A stretch of DNA of 64,000 bases, from contig CAJNDS010002024.1 of the NCBI GenBank assembly GCA_905221605.1, positions 201,501 through 265,500 of the forward strand, in the 5' to 3' direction. How positions within the stretch are numbered: position 1 is the first letter of the stretch; every line of letters starts with the position of its first letter. The stretch comes from Symbiodinium natans (Eukaryota > Sar > Dinophyceae > Suessiales > Symbiodiniaceae). Made by a program: the position numbers and the translations under genes. Below are positions 20,862 through 31,660 of the stretch, piece by piece. Under the pieces are notes generated by a model. That model was not told the origin of the DNA, ran no database searches, and saw nothing but the letters and a program-made list of their open reading frames with translations.

Positions 20862-20950
20862 TGGGTAGTTCTCTAAATTAGGTCCCTTTTCAGGGGGTTC
20901 CTTGTGTTAAGGGTGCCGTATTGTTTAGGGGACACAAAGTGCAGAACTAA
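20862..20950. mobile_element. MITE-like family C element
   Basis: GGGTAGTTCTCTAAATTAGG, then AAGGGTGCCGTATTGT and a weak right end. Confidence 0.6.
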
Positions 20951-21282
20951 CCCTAAACCCTAAACCCTACTGCGGGGGGTTAGGGACTCTTTTGGTCGCT
21001 GACCTCCTTGGCGGATGCCGATCGGATGATCGAGGAGAGCGCCCGCCCCTCCGTGGTCAATGCCTCGACTCAAAGCAGCGAGGGGCCAGAGCTTGGTAAC
21101 AAACCACCCCAAACCCTGTCAACCCTGTAAACGCTGTAAGCCCCAGAAACGCTGAAACCCCCCCCAACAAGAACGCACCCAAACCCTGAACCCTGCAAGC
21201 GCAAAGTACACAAAAGCCTATAGGCTTTCTCAAAACGCTTCTGAGCGAGGCGAAAAGAAAGCAAGATCCAACGAGCCCCCCC

Positions 21283-21316
21283 CCCCCTCTCGCTCTCTCT
21301 CTTTCTGTCTCTCTCG

Positions 21317-21347
<31 letters not shown>

Positions 21348-21492
21348 CCTCTCTCTTTCTCTCCCTCTCTCTCGCTCGCTCGCCCTCTCACTCTCTCTCT
21401 CTCTCTCCCTCTCCCTCTCGCTCTCTCTCTCCCGCTCTCTCCCTCCCTCTCTCTCTCTCTCGCTCTCTTGCTGTCTCTCTTTCTCTCTTCCA
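21283..21492. repeat. CT-rich microsatellite, ~210 bp
   Basis: CTCT and CTCC units with scattered TTT and CGCT interruptions, preceded by a short C-run. The long open frames here come from this composition. Confidence 0.95.
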
Positions 21493-22019
21493 ATCGCTCA
21501 GTAAATGCCACGCTCTCAGGAGGGCCCATAAAATTCCAAAACCTTCACATCCTAAACCCCGAGACCTGTAAACCCTAAACCGCAAGTAGTTTTCTGGAAC
21601 CCAACATCCTTCCTAACAGAAAGGATGCAGCTACAAAGGAGCGGCAAGAAAGCCGAAGACCCACCTCAAGTGCATCCACTCCTACTTCTGAGGGCGGCGC
21701 GAGAACGAAATTCCTTCCTGCTTTAGTATGAGAAGGACGATGTATCCTCAGGGCCTAAAGCCTTCAGAATGTAGAATACCTTAACCCTTAAACCCTGAAA
21801 CCCCACAAACCCCAAAAACTAAAAAAACTCTTAAAACCCTAGAACCCTGAGACCCTGAAACCCGTAAACCCTTAAGCCCTTAAACCCTTAAACCCTTAAC
21901 CCCTGAAACCCTTAAACCCTAAACTTAGAGCCCCAGGCAAAGCATACCACCGTCTCCGGCCTGTTCCTTGCGCTGCAACTGCAGGCGCAGCTCCTCGCGG
22001 TTTTCTTTTTTTGGGGATT

Positions 22020-22110
22020 GAGGTTTGGGGTTTGGAGCTTGGGGTTTAGGGTTTAGGGTTTAGGGTTTGGAGTTTGGGGTTTGGAGTTTAGGGTTTTGGG
22101 TTTGGGGTAT
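22020..22110 (+). repeat. Degenerate telomeric repeats (TTTAGGG/TTTGGGG)
   Basis: TTTGGGG and TTTGGAG predominate. Confidence 0.85.
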
Positions 22111-22273
22111 GTGAGGGTTCTAGAATTGAGGGTTCGAGGTCACGAGGGTTTGGGGGCTTGAGGGTTTGGGGGCTAGTAGGGTTTGGGAAAGTCATCTTGG
22201 CGAATGTGTCAGCGAAGGAGGGAGGCACGAAGCTGAAACTTGTTAACGGCCCACCCTAAAGCCTAAAGCCTCA

Positions 22274-22397
22274 AGCCTAAACCTCGAACCCTAAACCCTA
22301 AACCCTAAACCCTGAACCCTAAACCCTAAACCCTAAACCCTAAACCCTAAACCCTAAACCCTACCCTGAACCCTGAACCCTGAACCCTAAACCCTGA
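22274..22397 (-). repeat. Interstitial telomeric array (CCCTAAA)
   Basis: About 17 units with CCCTGAA variants near both ends. Confidence 0.95.
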
Positions 22398-22786
22398 TCA
22401 AAAGCTAACCGGAGCCTAGTCTTTAGCAACAGGCGGCCAGGAGCTTACAAAGCTCATTGGTTCCCCTACTACCCGGTTTAGGGTTTAGGGTTTAGGGTTT
22501 AGGCCCCGTATACCCCTCCCCCCCCTAGCTTCCCCCCATACTTCAGCTAAGCCCTAAGCCTTAACCTAGGTTCCCCCCAGAATTGAGGAAGCTTAGGGGT
22601 ATCTAAGCGTAATTTGGGTTATTTAACAGGGGAACCTAGGGGGGGGTAGCCCTCAACCTATCCCTAAACCCTAAACCCTAAACCCTAAAGAGGGGGGTAG
22701 TAGGGGAACCCATGAAAAGCGCTGTTGCAGGGGAAACTCCTCCGACAGTGCGCTCTGCTCCTGCGCCTTCACCTGGCGACAGCCAA

Positions 22787-22875
22787 GCCCTAAACCCTAA
22801 ACCCCAAACCCCAAACCCGAAACCCTAAACCCTAAACCCTAAACCCCTACACCCTAAACCCCAAACCCTAAACCG
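22787..22875 (-). repeat. Interstitial telomeric repeats (CCCTAAA/CCCCAAA)
   Basis: About 12 mixed units. Confidence 0.9.
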
Positions 22876-22995
22876 CCTGAGGACTGAGAGGATGACGGAG
22901 GAGACTCGGAGATTCATGGGCAGTTATACCTTGGGGTTACACAAAAGGCAGGGAAACTGGAGGTCCCTGAGGTACAAGAGCTTGCAGCCTTACTT

Positions 22996-23073
22996 AGGGT
23001 TCAGGGTTTTAGGTTTTAGGGTTTAGGGTTGAGGGTTTAGGGTTTAGGGTTGAGGGCTGAGGGTTTAGGGTTT
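22996..23073 (+). repeat. Interstitial telomeric repeats (TTTAGGG)
   Basis: About ten units with TTGAGGG variants. Confidence 0.9.
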
Positions 23074-23451
23074 TGAACAATGGAAACATGGCAAAGCGGA
23101 AGGATTGGGCAAACGTGCGTTGCAGCTCGATCAGTACCTCAGCCAGCTTGGGCCAGAATGGTCAAGGTTGCATTCTCTACTTGCGGCCGTTGGCCGGCAC
23201 ACACGCACGCATCCCTAAATACAAAAAGCCCCGCCCCAAAACCCGGTTCGGCAGTCGCCCCTCTTAATATTTCTACCAAATACATTGGGGGGGGGAGGAC
23301 GCCTCAAACCTAGTAGCCCTAAAGCTTGAAACCTGCTCTATGACTGAGGCAGCAAGCCAGAAGGACGGGATGTTTGGATAAGACCCCCACTTCCCCCTTC
23401 CCCCCCTCTTATGCTAGAAACCTGTTGCTCCTTTTTTTCGTATGCTATGCC

Positions 23452-23522
23452 GGGGGGGGGGGGGGGAGTATATACATATGAAAGTATGTACATACAGTAT
23501 GTATGTATGTATGTATGTATGT
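23452..23522. repeat. Poly-G run followed by TATG microsatellite
   Basis: 15 G (23452-23466), then TATATACATATG and (TATG)n. Confidence 0.95.
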
Positions 23523-24023
23523 GCAGGCGTATACTATGGATGTCATGAATGCCTACTACCTAGGAGACGTCAACAAAGGTGCCTCCAGTGCCCGCACTTT
23601 GTCGGACAGCTCCTGCAGCATGTTCGCAGGTGGTGGGTTTAGGGTTCAGGGAAAAACCAAGCAAAAGCAACATGAGTCCCAACTTGCATCATAGACCATC
23701 ATGGTGAGGACACCTGGTGACAAAGAAGCCCTGAAGTCGTTTGAAGCAAATTGCAGCTAGCTTGGCGCGCTGTGGGCCTCAATATCACGTTGCACAAACA
23801 TGTTCGGGCTGCATTCGAACCCCTCTCTTCAGAAATGTTGACTCTTGCCATGGAACTGAGGGGGGGGTTGATCTACATGATTAGCCCTTTTGATAGACAG
23901 CTCACAATAATTGTCATGGGCCCCCACGCAAGGTTTATCCGGTTGCTTGGGAGCCTCCGTGGCTCAAGACCCTGTGGCTTAAGGTTCAAGACTTCTCGGA
24001 GCACCTGCGCAAAAGATTCACGT

Positions 24024-24127
24024 GGTAGCCCAGTAAACATATGATAATAAGGGCAACCTTCTAAAGGTTGGTCACTTGACAAGGGAAACATGAACTCGAA
24101 AAGGGAAAAGGGTACCGCTGGGCTGCC
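24024..24127. mobile_element. MITE-like family B element
   Basis: GGTAGCCCAGTAAACATAT at the left, GGGTACCGCTGGGCTGCC at the right. Confidence 0.8.
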
Positions 24128-24140
24128 AAGTTCGTAGGTG

Positions 24141-24205
24141 TTTAGGGTTTAGGGTTTAGGGTTTGGGGTTTGGGGTTTAGGGTTTAGGGTTTAGGGTTTA
24201 GGGTT
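24141..24205 (+). repeat. Interstitial telomeric repeats (TTTAGGG)
   Basis: Nine units, 13 bp from the family B element. Confidence 0.95.
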
Positions 24206-24373
24206 CGGGCGTCACCCCTGTTGTCGCGCTCCCGCTTTCGGGTTTCGGATGCTTGGGTTGAGGCTGTGGGAATAAAAACTTACAGGGTTTTGGTGTATGT
24301 TCTTTTTTTGCAAACTCTTGTCGCCGACTGTTTGTCGCAGAGCCGTAGTATAACCCTCGCACAGGAACATTCC

Positions 24374-24437
24374 CCTAAACCCTAAACCCTAAACCCTAAA
24401 CCCTAAACCCTAAACCCTAAACCCTAAACCCTAAGCC
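24374..24437 (-). repeat. Interstitial telomeric repeats (CCCTAAA)
   Basis: Nine units. Confidence 0.95.
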
Positions 24438-24515
24438 CTTTACTGGCGATGTACTTAATGTACTTGCTTTCTATCCATGGACCTTCGGGACCTTCGAAGC
24501 CTTCAAGTAGACCGA

Positions 24516-24610
24516 TACTCGAAGGTTCATTGGTAGTTCTAAGTAGGGTTCTAAGTACCGTAAAACCCTAAACCCTAAACCCTAAACCCTAAACCCTAAA
24601 CCCTAAACCG
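24516..24610. mobile_element. Family A left half fused to a telomeric array
   Basis: TACTCGAAGGTTCATTGG runs to the loop (GTACCGTAAAA), where the element stops and CCCTAAA units (24564-24610) take over. The right half is missing. Confidence 0.7.
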
Positions 24611-24684
24611 CAAAAAATCATGAAACCGCCCCACCTCCGCCTGGGCCATCAGCAGAGCCATAGCCTTGGACCGATCCTCGGAGC

Positions 24685-24765
24685 CCTAAACCCTAAACCC
24701 TAAACCCTAACCCCTAAACCCTAAACCCGAAAACCCCTAACCCCTAAGACCCTAAGACCCTAATT
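24685..24765 (-). repeat. Degenerate telomeric repeats
   Basis: CCCTAAA passing into CCCTAAGA units. Confidence 0.85.
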
Positions 24766-24981
24766 CTCAGGACACCTGATCCGAAACATCCTCTTCTACA
24801 CTGCCCACCCGCCTACATCACCAAAAAAACAACAACCCTTTCACACAAGGCAACCCCCTCCACTCTGCATACTCTCCAGCCCTGTATGCGCGTGCTCGCA
24901 CAGAGGCAAAGAGCTCCGCAGGCATGCTAAGTAGCGCAGTCCCCCTCAAAGCCAATAGTCCCCTTAAAGTCTAAGAAGTTC

Positions 24982-25092
24982 TATATGGGTTGTTGCTAAA
25001 ATTAGATTCCCTTTTCGGGTACCCTAAATATTAGGTGCCGTATTATAATAGGGATCCAAAAAGGGACCATAATTTTGACAACCACCCATATA
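24982..25092. mobile_element. MITE-like family C element, full length
   Basis: TATATGGGTTGTTGCTAAAA at the left faces TTTTGACAACCACCCATATA at the right, with internal TAGGTGCCGTATTATAATAG and AAAAAGGGACC. Confidence 0.75.
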
Positions 25093-25585
25093 AGGGCTCT
25101 CTACCATTATAGTCCCTTAAAAAAGGCTTGCGCGTTTACATAGGAAAATCATCTGTAAGTTACCTATCTAGATTCTAGATCCAAGAGTAAGCTAGGAATA
25201 AGAAGGGTGCCCTTATTGGTTTACAGGAAACCTTAACCCTAAACCCTAAATTCCCTAGTAAGAACCAGTGAGACGAAGCACCGCAAGCTGCCCCTCCAGG
25301 TGGGTCACGGAGTCAGTGAGCTGGCCTGGGGGGGAACTCAGGATCATCTCCTAAACCTTAATTCAAACCTCAACCCTCAACCCTCAACTCTCAACGCTCA
25401 ACCCTAAACGCTAAACCCTAAACCCTAAACCTAAGCCCTGCCCAGAAAGGGCGGGAGGTACAAGGCCGGATAGAGTTTAGGCTCTGGTGTGCTTCTCATG
25501 AGGCAGATAGTCATTAGGGTAGTAGGACAATTAGGGTTTAGTGGGGTTAGATTGTCCAAGGTTGTCGTTGAAGGAACGCTTCTAG

Positions 25586-25700
25586 ACTTGGCTGCACACA
25601 GGAGGGTAGAAATAAATTATATTTTTAGCTGCCTTATTAAGAAACCATAAGACCAACAAGGCTAAAGATCTAAAGCTACAGTAAAGCACCACAAAGTAGA
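25586..25700. repeat. Dispersed repeat, copy 2 (pair with 20087-20202)
   Basis: Same ordered blocks as copy 1 at roughly 80-85% identity by eye. The array-flanking box (CCCTTTTTGCAACTGGACT, 25846-25864) follows further downstream, after extra sequence absent from copy 1. Confidence 0.8.
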
Positions 25701-26358
25701 GAGACTTCAATCCATCCGAATTGCTTGCAGCCCTTTGACGTACTCCAAGCAGCAAAAACTCCTCCACCCCCAACACGTCCTGCGCAAAACGAAGCTCGAC
25801 GTTCGAGAATACAGCCCGCAAAACGCTGAACCTAAATCCTAAACCCTTTTTGCAACTGGACTGCGAACAACTGCCGCGAAAACCCAAACCCTAACCCTAA
25901 ACCCTAAACACGGAACCCTGAACCCCAAACCCCAAGCCGCCTGAATGGCGTCTCTCTCGCTCCAACGCTTCAGCAGCGAGATGCCTCTGAACCCAAAGAC
26001 TCAAGCCCCAAAAAAGACCTTTAGGGTTTAGGGTTTAGGGTTGAGGGTTGAGGGTTCAGGGTTCAGGGTGGAGCTCAAAAAAAGCTCGACCCAAGAGTCA
26101 CCTAGGCACAAAAGGGTACCCTTCTTGGTCGAAAAGGGAACCTAACCCCGGGCCGACTCTGGGTCCTAGTAACCCTAAACCCTAAACCCTAAACTAAACT
26201 CTGAACCCTCAGACTGCAAAGGCGTTTGGCGCTCAGGAGGGGCTGAGGGCTTAGGGTTAGGGTTTAGGAACTTCCGCGGATTGAATTTGTGGGCTTTGCA
26301 TGGCTTCGCCTGCCTCTCCCGCTGACGCATGGCCTCCGAGGCCGCTGCCTCAAGGTTC

Positions 26359-26436
26359 GGTTAGGGTGTAGGGTTTAGGGTTTAGGGTTTAGGGTTTAGG
26401 GTTTAGGGTTTAGGGTTTAGGGTTTAGGGTTTAAGG
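26359..26436 (+). repeat. Interstitial telomeric array (TTTAGGG)
   Basis: Eleven units. Confidence 0.95.
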
Positions 26437-27211
26437 CTTACTCAAAACTTTAGAATTTCTAAACCCAAACCCTGCCAGGCGAGAGCCTCGTCGCCAGCAC
26501 GCCTCCGCTCCATGGCGGCCGATGCCTCAGCCGCAAGCGCACGCGCCTGCGGCACGGTGAACGGTACAATTTCACACTTGCTGCCCTTTCCTTGCGTCGA
26601 AAACCACGAGCAGGTGCCTATACTAACTGTGATGAGGCACCTATTGCTTAAGTTACAGTACCAACATGCCTAAGTTACAGTGCCAACAACCCAATCCAAG
26701 GCCCAACAGCGCTACACAAGTAGCCGGCAACTCCCTGCAAGCGCTTCAATGTTGTCATTTTGGTATGTGGCTCTGGAGCCTTGAAGCACTCTCGCGTTGC
26801 TCAGGCCATGATTCAACATCAAGGCCTTCCCTAGGCCTTCCTGTGGAGGACTCCGGACCTCTGAAGAAATTGGGTGCTTTCGCTGACTTCGGCATATCGC
26901 CCACCTGAAGGCCAAGTACCCTGAAGCCCCTAACTAGGATGGCCCTTAGAACCCTCTGAAAAATGTTCTGAATATGACCCCCTTAAACCCAAGAAGAGAA
27001 AATATGGAAAATATCCTAAACCCTAAACCCCAAACCCTACACCCAATAAGGAAAAATACAAAACATCCCAAGCACCTACCTAGCAAAATTCAGGCTCCTC
27101 CCACTGCGCGGCTGCTTCTTCCAGCACCGCCAGCCTTGGCTCTGGTCACCCTGAACACAGAACCCAGAACCTAGGGTTTAGGGTTTAGGGTTCAGGGTCT
27201 AGGGTTTAGGG

Positions 27212-27285
27212 CTACTTGAAGGTTGATGGGTAGTTGTAACTAGGGTTACAAGGACCGTAAGGTTATAAGTATAGTTACCCTACTT
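27212..27285. mobile_element. Family A element, left part (split by insert)
   Basis: It directly follows TTTAGGGC and runs TACTTGAAGGTTGATGGG to TTACCCTACTT, where the 372-bp insert begins. Confidence 0.8.
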
Positions 27286-27657
27286 GACTCCTGGAATGCC
27301 CATGTCCCGCCTCACTAGGAGAATGAAAACTTACATGTGCAAAGCCATGCAGGCCTGCGGCGTGGCCGTGGCCTGCGTCCCTAAAACCAATGTCCACAAA
27401 GAGTTCTTGGGAGGAGATGTTGCTGGCATTGTAGGGCGGAAGAAGGTCTCCTACCCTAATGCGTTGTGGGCCCTCTTCCTTAGTGATCAGACCAGGTTCG
27501 TCCTTAACGGTTCAAGGCAGGCTAATGCTCATTGGATCCCAAACTTTCACGCCCTACTCCAGTAATTCCTTTTACGGCAGCTTGGTTGCATTGTACACAG
27601 CTTAATTGGATGAAACTCTGATGCTCGTGCGGCAGAGGAGTGAGTGTCTGTAAAAGT
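27286..27657. mobile_element. 372-bp insert splitting a family A element, with 5-bp flanking duplication
   Basis: The family A copy starting at 27212 is intact up to TACTT (27281-27285). It then breaks and resumes exactly with TACTT (27658-27662) followed by the expected right half to 27699. The intervening 372 bp have no terminal inverted repeat and no telomeric array. They hold an 89-codon open frame (27296-27565, plus strand, starting MPMSRLTRRMKTYMCKAM) that I do not recognise. Clean borders plus a 5-bp direct repeat indicate an insertion event. Confidence 0.7.
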
Positions 27658-27699
27658 TACTTATAACCCTACTGTTAACTACCCATGAACCTCCAAGTA
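27658..27699. mobile_element. Family A element, right part (after insert)
   Basis: TACTTATAACCC... to CCCATGAACCTCCAAGTA completes the element begun at 27212. Confidence 0.8.
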
Positions 27700-27974
27700 G
27701 AACCTCAACCCAAAACTTAATCCCTGGTGGGTTCCTAGTCGTAAGCCACAAAACGTCCAACATCCTCAACTCCAAAACCAGCGCATCAAATAATGGCTTC
27801 GGGGTGGTAGTCTCCTGCAGTTCATAGATAACTAGCGATGCTTTGGGGGTCTTTGACGAACCCTCAACCCACCCTCCCTCCCTCTGCCCCTCCCTATGTA
27901 TCAGAAACGCTTTTCACAAAACCCTAAACCTTAGTAGGTGCGTAGGCCTCTTTAACTGTTGGGCATCCCGCATG

Positions 27975-28330
27975 GTTCAGGAACTATATATAATATTCCT
28001 CGATCTATATATAAAAGTTCTCAGAACTATATATAAATTTTCCAGCAGATGATTCGAAATCGTTCCAGATAGTCCGGAACCGCTCGGAACCGTTCTGGAC
28101 TATATATGAGCCCGACGTTTATAAATGGTTCGGAACGGTTCCGAGCGGTTCCGGGCGACTTATAACCACTGTGGAGCTATTGTTGCGACTTTGATTTGAG
28201 CGATGGTCGGCGATGGTGTCTCGCAACACGGTTACAAACAGTCTAGAACGGTTCCGAGCGGTTCCGGACGATTCATAAATAGTTCGGCCAGTTTTATAAA
28301 TAGTTCGGGGGAGCTTTGTGTATAGTTCGG
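27975..28330. repeat. Cluster of inverted and direct repeats (GGTTCCGAGCGGTTCC)
   Basis: GAACGGTTCCGAGCGGTTCC occurs in direct orientation near 28134 and 28246 and inverted near 28074-28095. The surrounding sequence repeats AACTATATATAAA and TTTATAAATAGTTCGG, also in both orientations. The whole can fold into nested hairpins. I see no coding frame. Confidence 0.8.
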
Positions 28331-28440
28331 ACGCATGAAATCTGTCCCAACAGACCCATGCCCATAAAGAGGCCCATGCACCCACTAATCTAGACCCTAA
28401 ACCCGTTGTACAGCAGGCCTCGGTTCACAGCAGCCCGCTA

Positions 28441-28493
28441 GCCCTAAACCCTAAACCCTAAACCCTAAACCCTAAACCCTAAACCCTAAACCC
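28441..28493 (-). repeat. Interstitial telomeric repeats (CCCTAAA)
   Basis: Seven units. Confidence 0.95.
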
Positions 28494-28626
28494 GCAAACA
28501 AGCCTAAGCGTTCTGGGCCAGGACGTGCCTCGACTCGACTTCGCTTCGGCGACGCTCTGCCTCGCCCAGGGCCTCCTTGGGGGGGCAGGTGTGTGGGGTT
28601 GTTGGGGTTTGGTAGGTTTCGTTGGG

Positions 28627-28780
28627 GTTTAGGGTTTAGGGTTTAGGGTTTAGGGTTTAGGGTTTAGGGTTTAGGGTTTAGGGTTTAGGGTTTAGGGTTT
28701 AGGGTTTAGGGTTTAGGGTTTAGGGTTTAGGGCTTAGGGCTTAGGGTTGAGGGTTTAGGGTTTAGAGTTCAGAGTTTAGG
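28627..28780 (+). repeat. Interstitial telomeric array (TTTAGGG), ~154 bp
   Basis: About 16 perfect units decay at the 3' side into CTTAGGG, TTGAGGG and TTCAGAG. Confidence 0.95.
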
Positions 28781-29064
28781 GTTTCGGGATTGGGTTCTCG
28801 TGCAAGGCTTCGGCTTGAGGGTGTTTTGTGCTGTCCGCCTGGGGAGGCAATTAGGGTTTTGAGGTGCTGACTCATGCAGGCGTGGGGTCTACTTGGAGTT
28901 ATAGGGTCCTCAACAGAGGGGGGGTTCAAGGGGGTTAGGGTTTAGGGGGTAGGGTTGATATTCAGGGAACCTTAAAGAAGCTTAGGGAGGCTTTGGGGAG
29001 TAGTGGGGGGTATGAGGGAACCGTGGGTTACATAACCCCCCCTTGAACCCCTCCTTCACGCTAT

Positions 29065-29154
29065 AATGGAGGTTAGCGGTAGTTCTGAATAAGGTTCTCA
29101 GTAGAGTTACCCTGCTTGTAACTCCACTTATGGCTACCCATGAATCTTCCAAGT
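29065..29154. mobile_element. MITE-like family A element, shortened
   Basis: AATGGAGGTTAGCGGTAG at the left, CCCATGAATCTTCCAAGT at the right. Confidence 0.65.
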
Positions 29155-29498
29155 CCTATACCTTTCAACCCTAAACCCTAAACTGGAACGTGAAAACCCC
29201 GATCCCCAAACCCTATGGACCCCAAATCATACTCCTCCCACAAAAAATACCCTAACCCTACACCCTTTTGAACCCAAACGCAGAGCATCCACCCTAAACC
29301 TAAACCATGAAATCCGGTAAACCATATAAACACTCTCATATAAACACTCTAAAACCCTCTAAACCCCTACAATCCCCAATAAAGCCCTATAAAACCCCAG
29401 AAAACATCCAACAAAAAGCCTCGAAACCCCTCTGAAACCCTCTAGAACCCTATCAAACCCCGAGCCACGCCCAAGAAAATCATCTACAACACCCAATG

Positions 29499-30195
29499 AA
29501 CCCCAAACCCCTAACCCCCTAACCCCCTTAACCCCTTAACCCCCTAACCCCCTAACCCCCTAACCCCCTTAACCCCTTAACCCCGAAACCCCCTTAACCC
29601 CCTAACCCCCTAACCCCCTCACCCCGAAACCCCTAAAACCCCTAAACCCCTGAACCCCTCAACCCCTAAACCCCTAAACCCCTAAACCCCTAAATTCCTA
29701 AACCCCTAAACCCCAGACCCCCAAACCTAAACCCCTAAACCCCTAAACCCCTAAACCCCTAAACCCCTAAACCCCTAAACCCCTAAACCCCTAAACCCCT
29801 AAACCCCTAAACCCCTAAACCTAAACCCCTAAACCCCTAAACCCCTAAACCCCTAAACCCCTAAACCCCTAAACCCCTAAACCCCTAAACCCCTAAACCC
29901 CTAAACCCCTAACCCCCTAAACCCCTAAACCCCTAAACCCCTAACCCCCTAAACCCCTAAACCCCTAAACCCCTAAACCCCTAAACCCCTAAACCCCTAA
30001 ACCCCTAAACCCCTAAACCCCTAAAACCCCTAAACCCCTAAACCCCTAAACCCCTAAACCCCTAAACCCCCTAAACCCCCTAAACCCCCTAAACCCCCTA
30101 AACCCCCCTAAACCCCCCTAAACCCCCCTAAACCCCCCTAAACCCCCCTAAACCCCTAAACCCCTAAACCCCTAAACCCTAAACCCCTAAACCCT
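29499..30195 (-). repeat. ~700-bp variant telomeric array (CCCCTAAA and longer C-tracts)
   Basis: This is the largest array in the window. It starts as CCCCTAA/CCCCCTAA and becomes regular CCCCTAAA for about 400 bp. It then shows about four CCCCCTAAA units and about five CCCCCCTAAA units (30066-30150) and returns to CCCCTAAA and finally CCCTAAA. Confidence 0.95.
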
Positions 30196-30277
30196 AGCAG
30201 CTCCCTTCCGGTGCCTCGGCCTTGGCTGCGCGCTCGGCACCTTGGGCGGCGGCCAGGCGGAAGCCTTCGGCCTTTCA

Positions 30278-30348
30278 GGGTTTAGGGTTTAGGGTTTGGG
30301 GTTTGGGGTTTGGGGTTTGGGGTTTGGGGTTTGGGGTTTGGGGTTTCG
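30278..30348 (+). repeat. Telomeric repeats (TTTGGGG variant)
   Basis: Two TTTAGGG units then seven or eight perfect TTTGGGG units. Confidence 0.95.
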
Positions 30349-30567
30349 GGCGCAGGGATCTTAAGGGCTCTTTTATTGTCTTTAGGGGCATTAGAGGTTC
30401 TTCAAGGGTACATGTCCATTGTGTGTTATTACGGGGTAGTGCTCTGGAGTGTTTAGGCGTGTTTCATCACTCACGTAAGAGAGCTAGGGTCTTATGGTTC
30501 TCAGGCTTTTAGGGTGTTTAGTGCTGTGGTTTAGGGGCTTCGGGCCGCAGATTTTGTTTGATTGCTA

Positions 30568-30813
30568 ACCCTAAACCCTAAACCCTAAACCCTGAACCCT
30601 GAACCCTAAACCCTAAACCCTAAACCCTAAACCCTAAACCCTAAACCCTAAACCCTAAACCCTAAACCCTAAACCCTAAACCCTAAACCCTAAACCTAAC
30701 CCTAAACCCTAAACCCTAAACCCTAAACCCTAAACCCTAAACCCTAAACCCTAAACCCTAAACCCTAAACCCTAAACCCTAAACCCTAAACCCTAAACCC
30801 TAAACCCTAACCC
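30568..30813 (-). repeat. Interstitial telomeric array (CCCTAAA), ~246 bp
   Basis: About 35 units, the longest 7-mer array here, with a break (CCTAACCCTAAA) in the middle. CCCTTTGCAGGAG follows directly. Confidence 0.95.
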
Positions 30814-30897
30814 TTTGCAGGAGTTTCTGTAAGAGGCTTTTGCTCTCCGATGAAAGTATGAAGGGACTCTCAAGATCCTTCAACCCCCAAAGCCTGT

Positions 30898-30964
30898 AAA
30901 CCCTAAACCCTGAACCCTAAACCCTAAACCCTAAACCCTAAACCCTGAACCCTAAACCCTAAGC
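30898..30964 (-). repeat. Interstitial telomeric repeats (CCCTAAA)
   Basis: Nine units with CCCTGAA variants. Confidence 0.95.
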
Positions 30965-30989
30965 CCCCGAATGTGGAGCTTCTATCACA

Positions 30990-31095
30990 TACTTCGAGGT
31001 TCATGGGTAGTTCTAGGTAGGGTGTTACGTGCCCTCAAGCAGGCTCATGTGCAGTAGCTGCCATACTTCGCCCTACTTTCAACTCCCAGGCTCCC
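30990..31095. mobile_element. MITE-like family A element, decayed right end
   Basis: TACTTCGAGGTTCATGGG, then GCCCTACTTTCAACTCCC. Confidence 0.6.
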
Positions 31096-31118
31096 GGGCC
31101 GCTGTTCGGGTTTGAGAA

Positions 31119-31186
31119 CCCTAAACCCTAAACCCTAAACCCTAAACCCTAAACCCTAAACCCTAAACCCCAAACCCTAAACCCAA
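31119..31186 (-). repeat. Interstitial telomeric repeats (CCCTAAA)
   Basis: Nine units. Confidence 0.95.
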
Positions 31187-31419
31187 ACTAACGTTTAGCC
31201 TAGAGCCTAAAGCCTAAACCCTGAGTTCGGGCAACTTCTTGACGGGGTTGCAGGCTGAGGGAAGCCCAACTTCTAACTACCCAGGGTTTGGGTTTAGGGT
31301 TTAGGGTTTGGGGTTGAGGGTTCAGGGTGTATAAGGTTTAGGGATGTTTAGAGTTACCCCCTCCTCAAGAGGGCTCTGGGTGCACCCCTGTCCTGCTCGG
31401 AGAGGCCCCGCACGTATCC

Positions 31420-31528
31420 TTAGTTGCTGAGTTCAGAAGCCGCCCCAAAAAGTGTACACTGTGAGTTCTATAGGGCCCTAACCCTAAATCCTAAACCCTG
31501 AAAAGTGTAAAGCGTGCTCGTTTACCAA
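31420..31528. mobile_element. Family D element with a telomeric run in place of its middle
   Basis: TTAGTTGCTGAGTTCAGAAG and AAAGTGTACACT match the copy at 2048. The segment after TCTATAGGG is replaced by four CCCTAAA-like units, after which AAAAGTGTAAAGCGTG resumes. Confidence 0.65.
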
Positions 31529-31660
31529 GTATCCCTCCACCCAGGGCTCGGCGGGAGCGGAGGGCAACACGTTGACGCAGGCGTGGACTTCCTGGTTTAG
31601 GGATTTAAGGCTTAGACTTTAGGGTTTAAGGGTTTAGGGCTTACGCAGGGTTTTCGGTTT

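Noticed and set aside
21230..21585. Arg/Glu-rich open frames
   Set aside because: Caused by the CT microsatellite; no other support for coding.
23956..23968. TCCGTGGCTCAAG, resembling the two ends of the spliced leader joined
   Set aside because: The central nine bases are missing, and a 13-bp match is expected by chance in a window of this size with flexible criteria.
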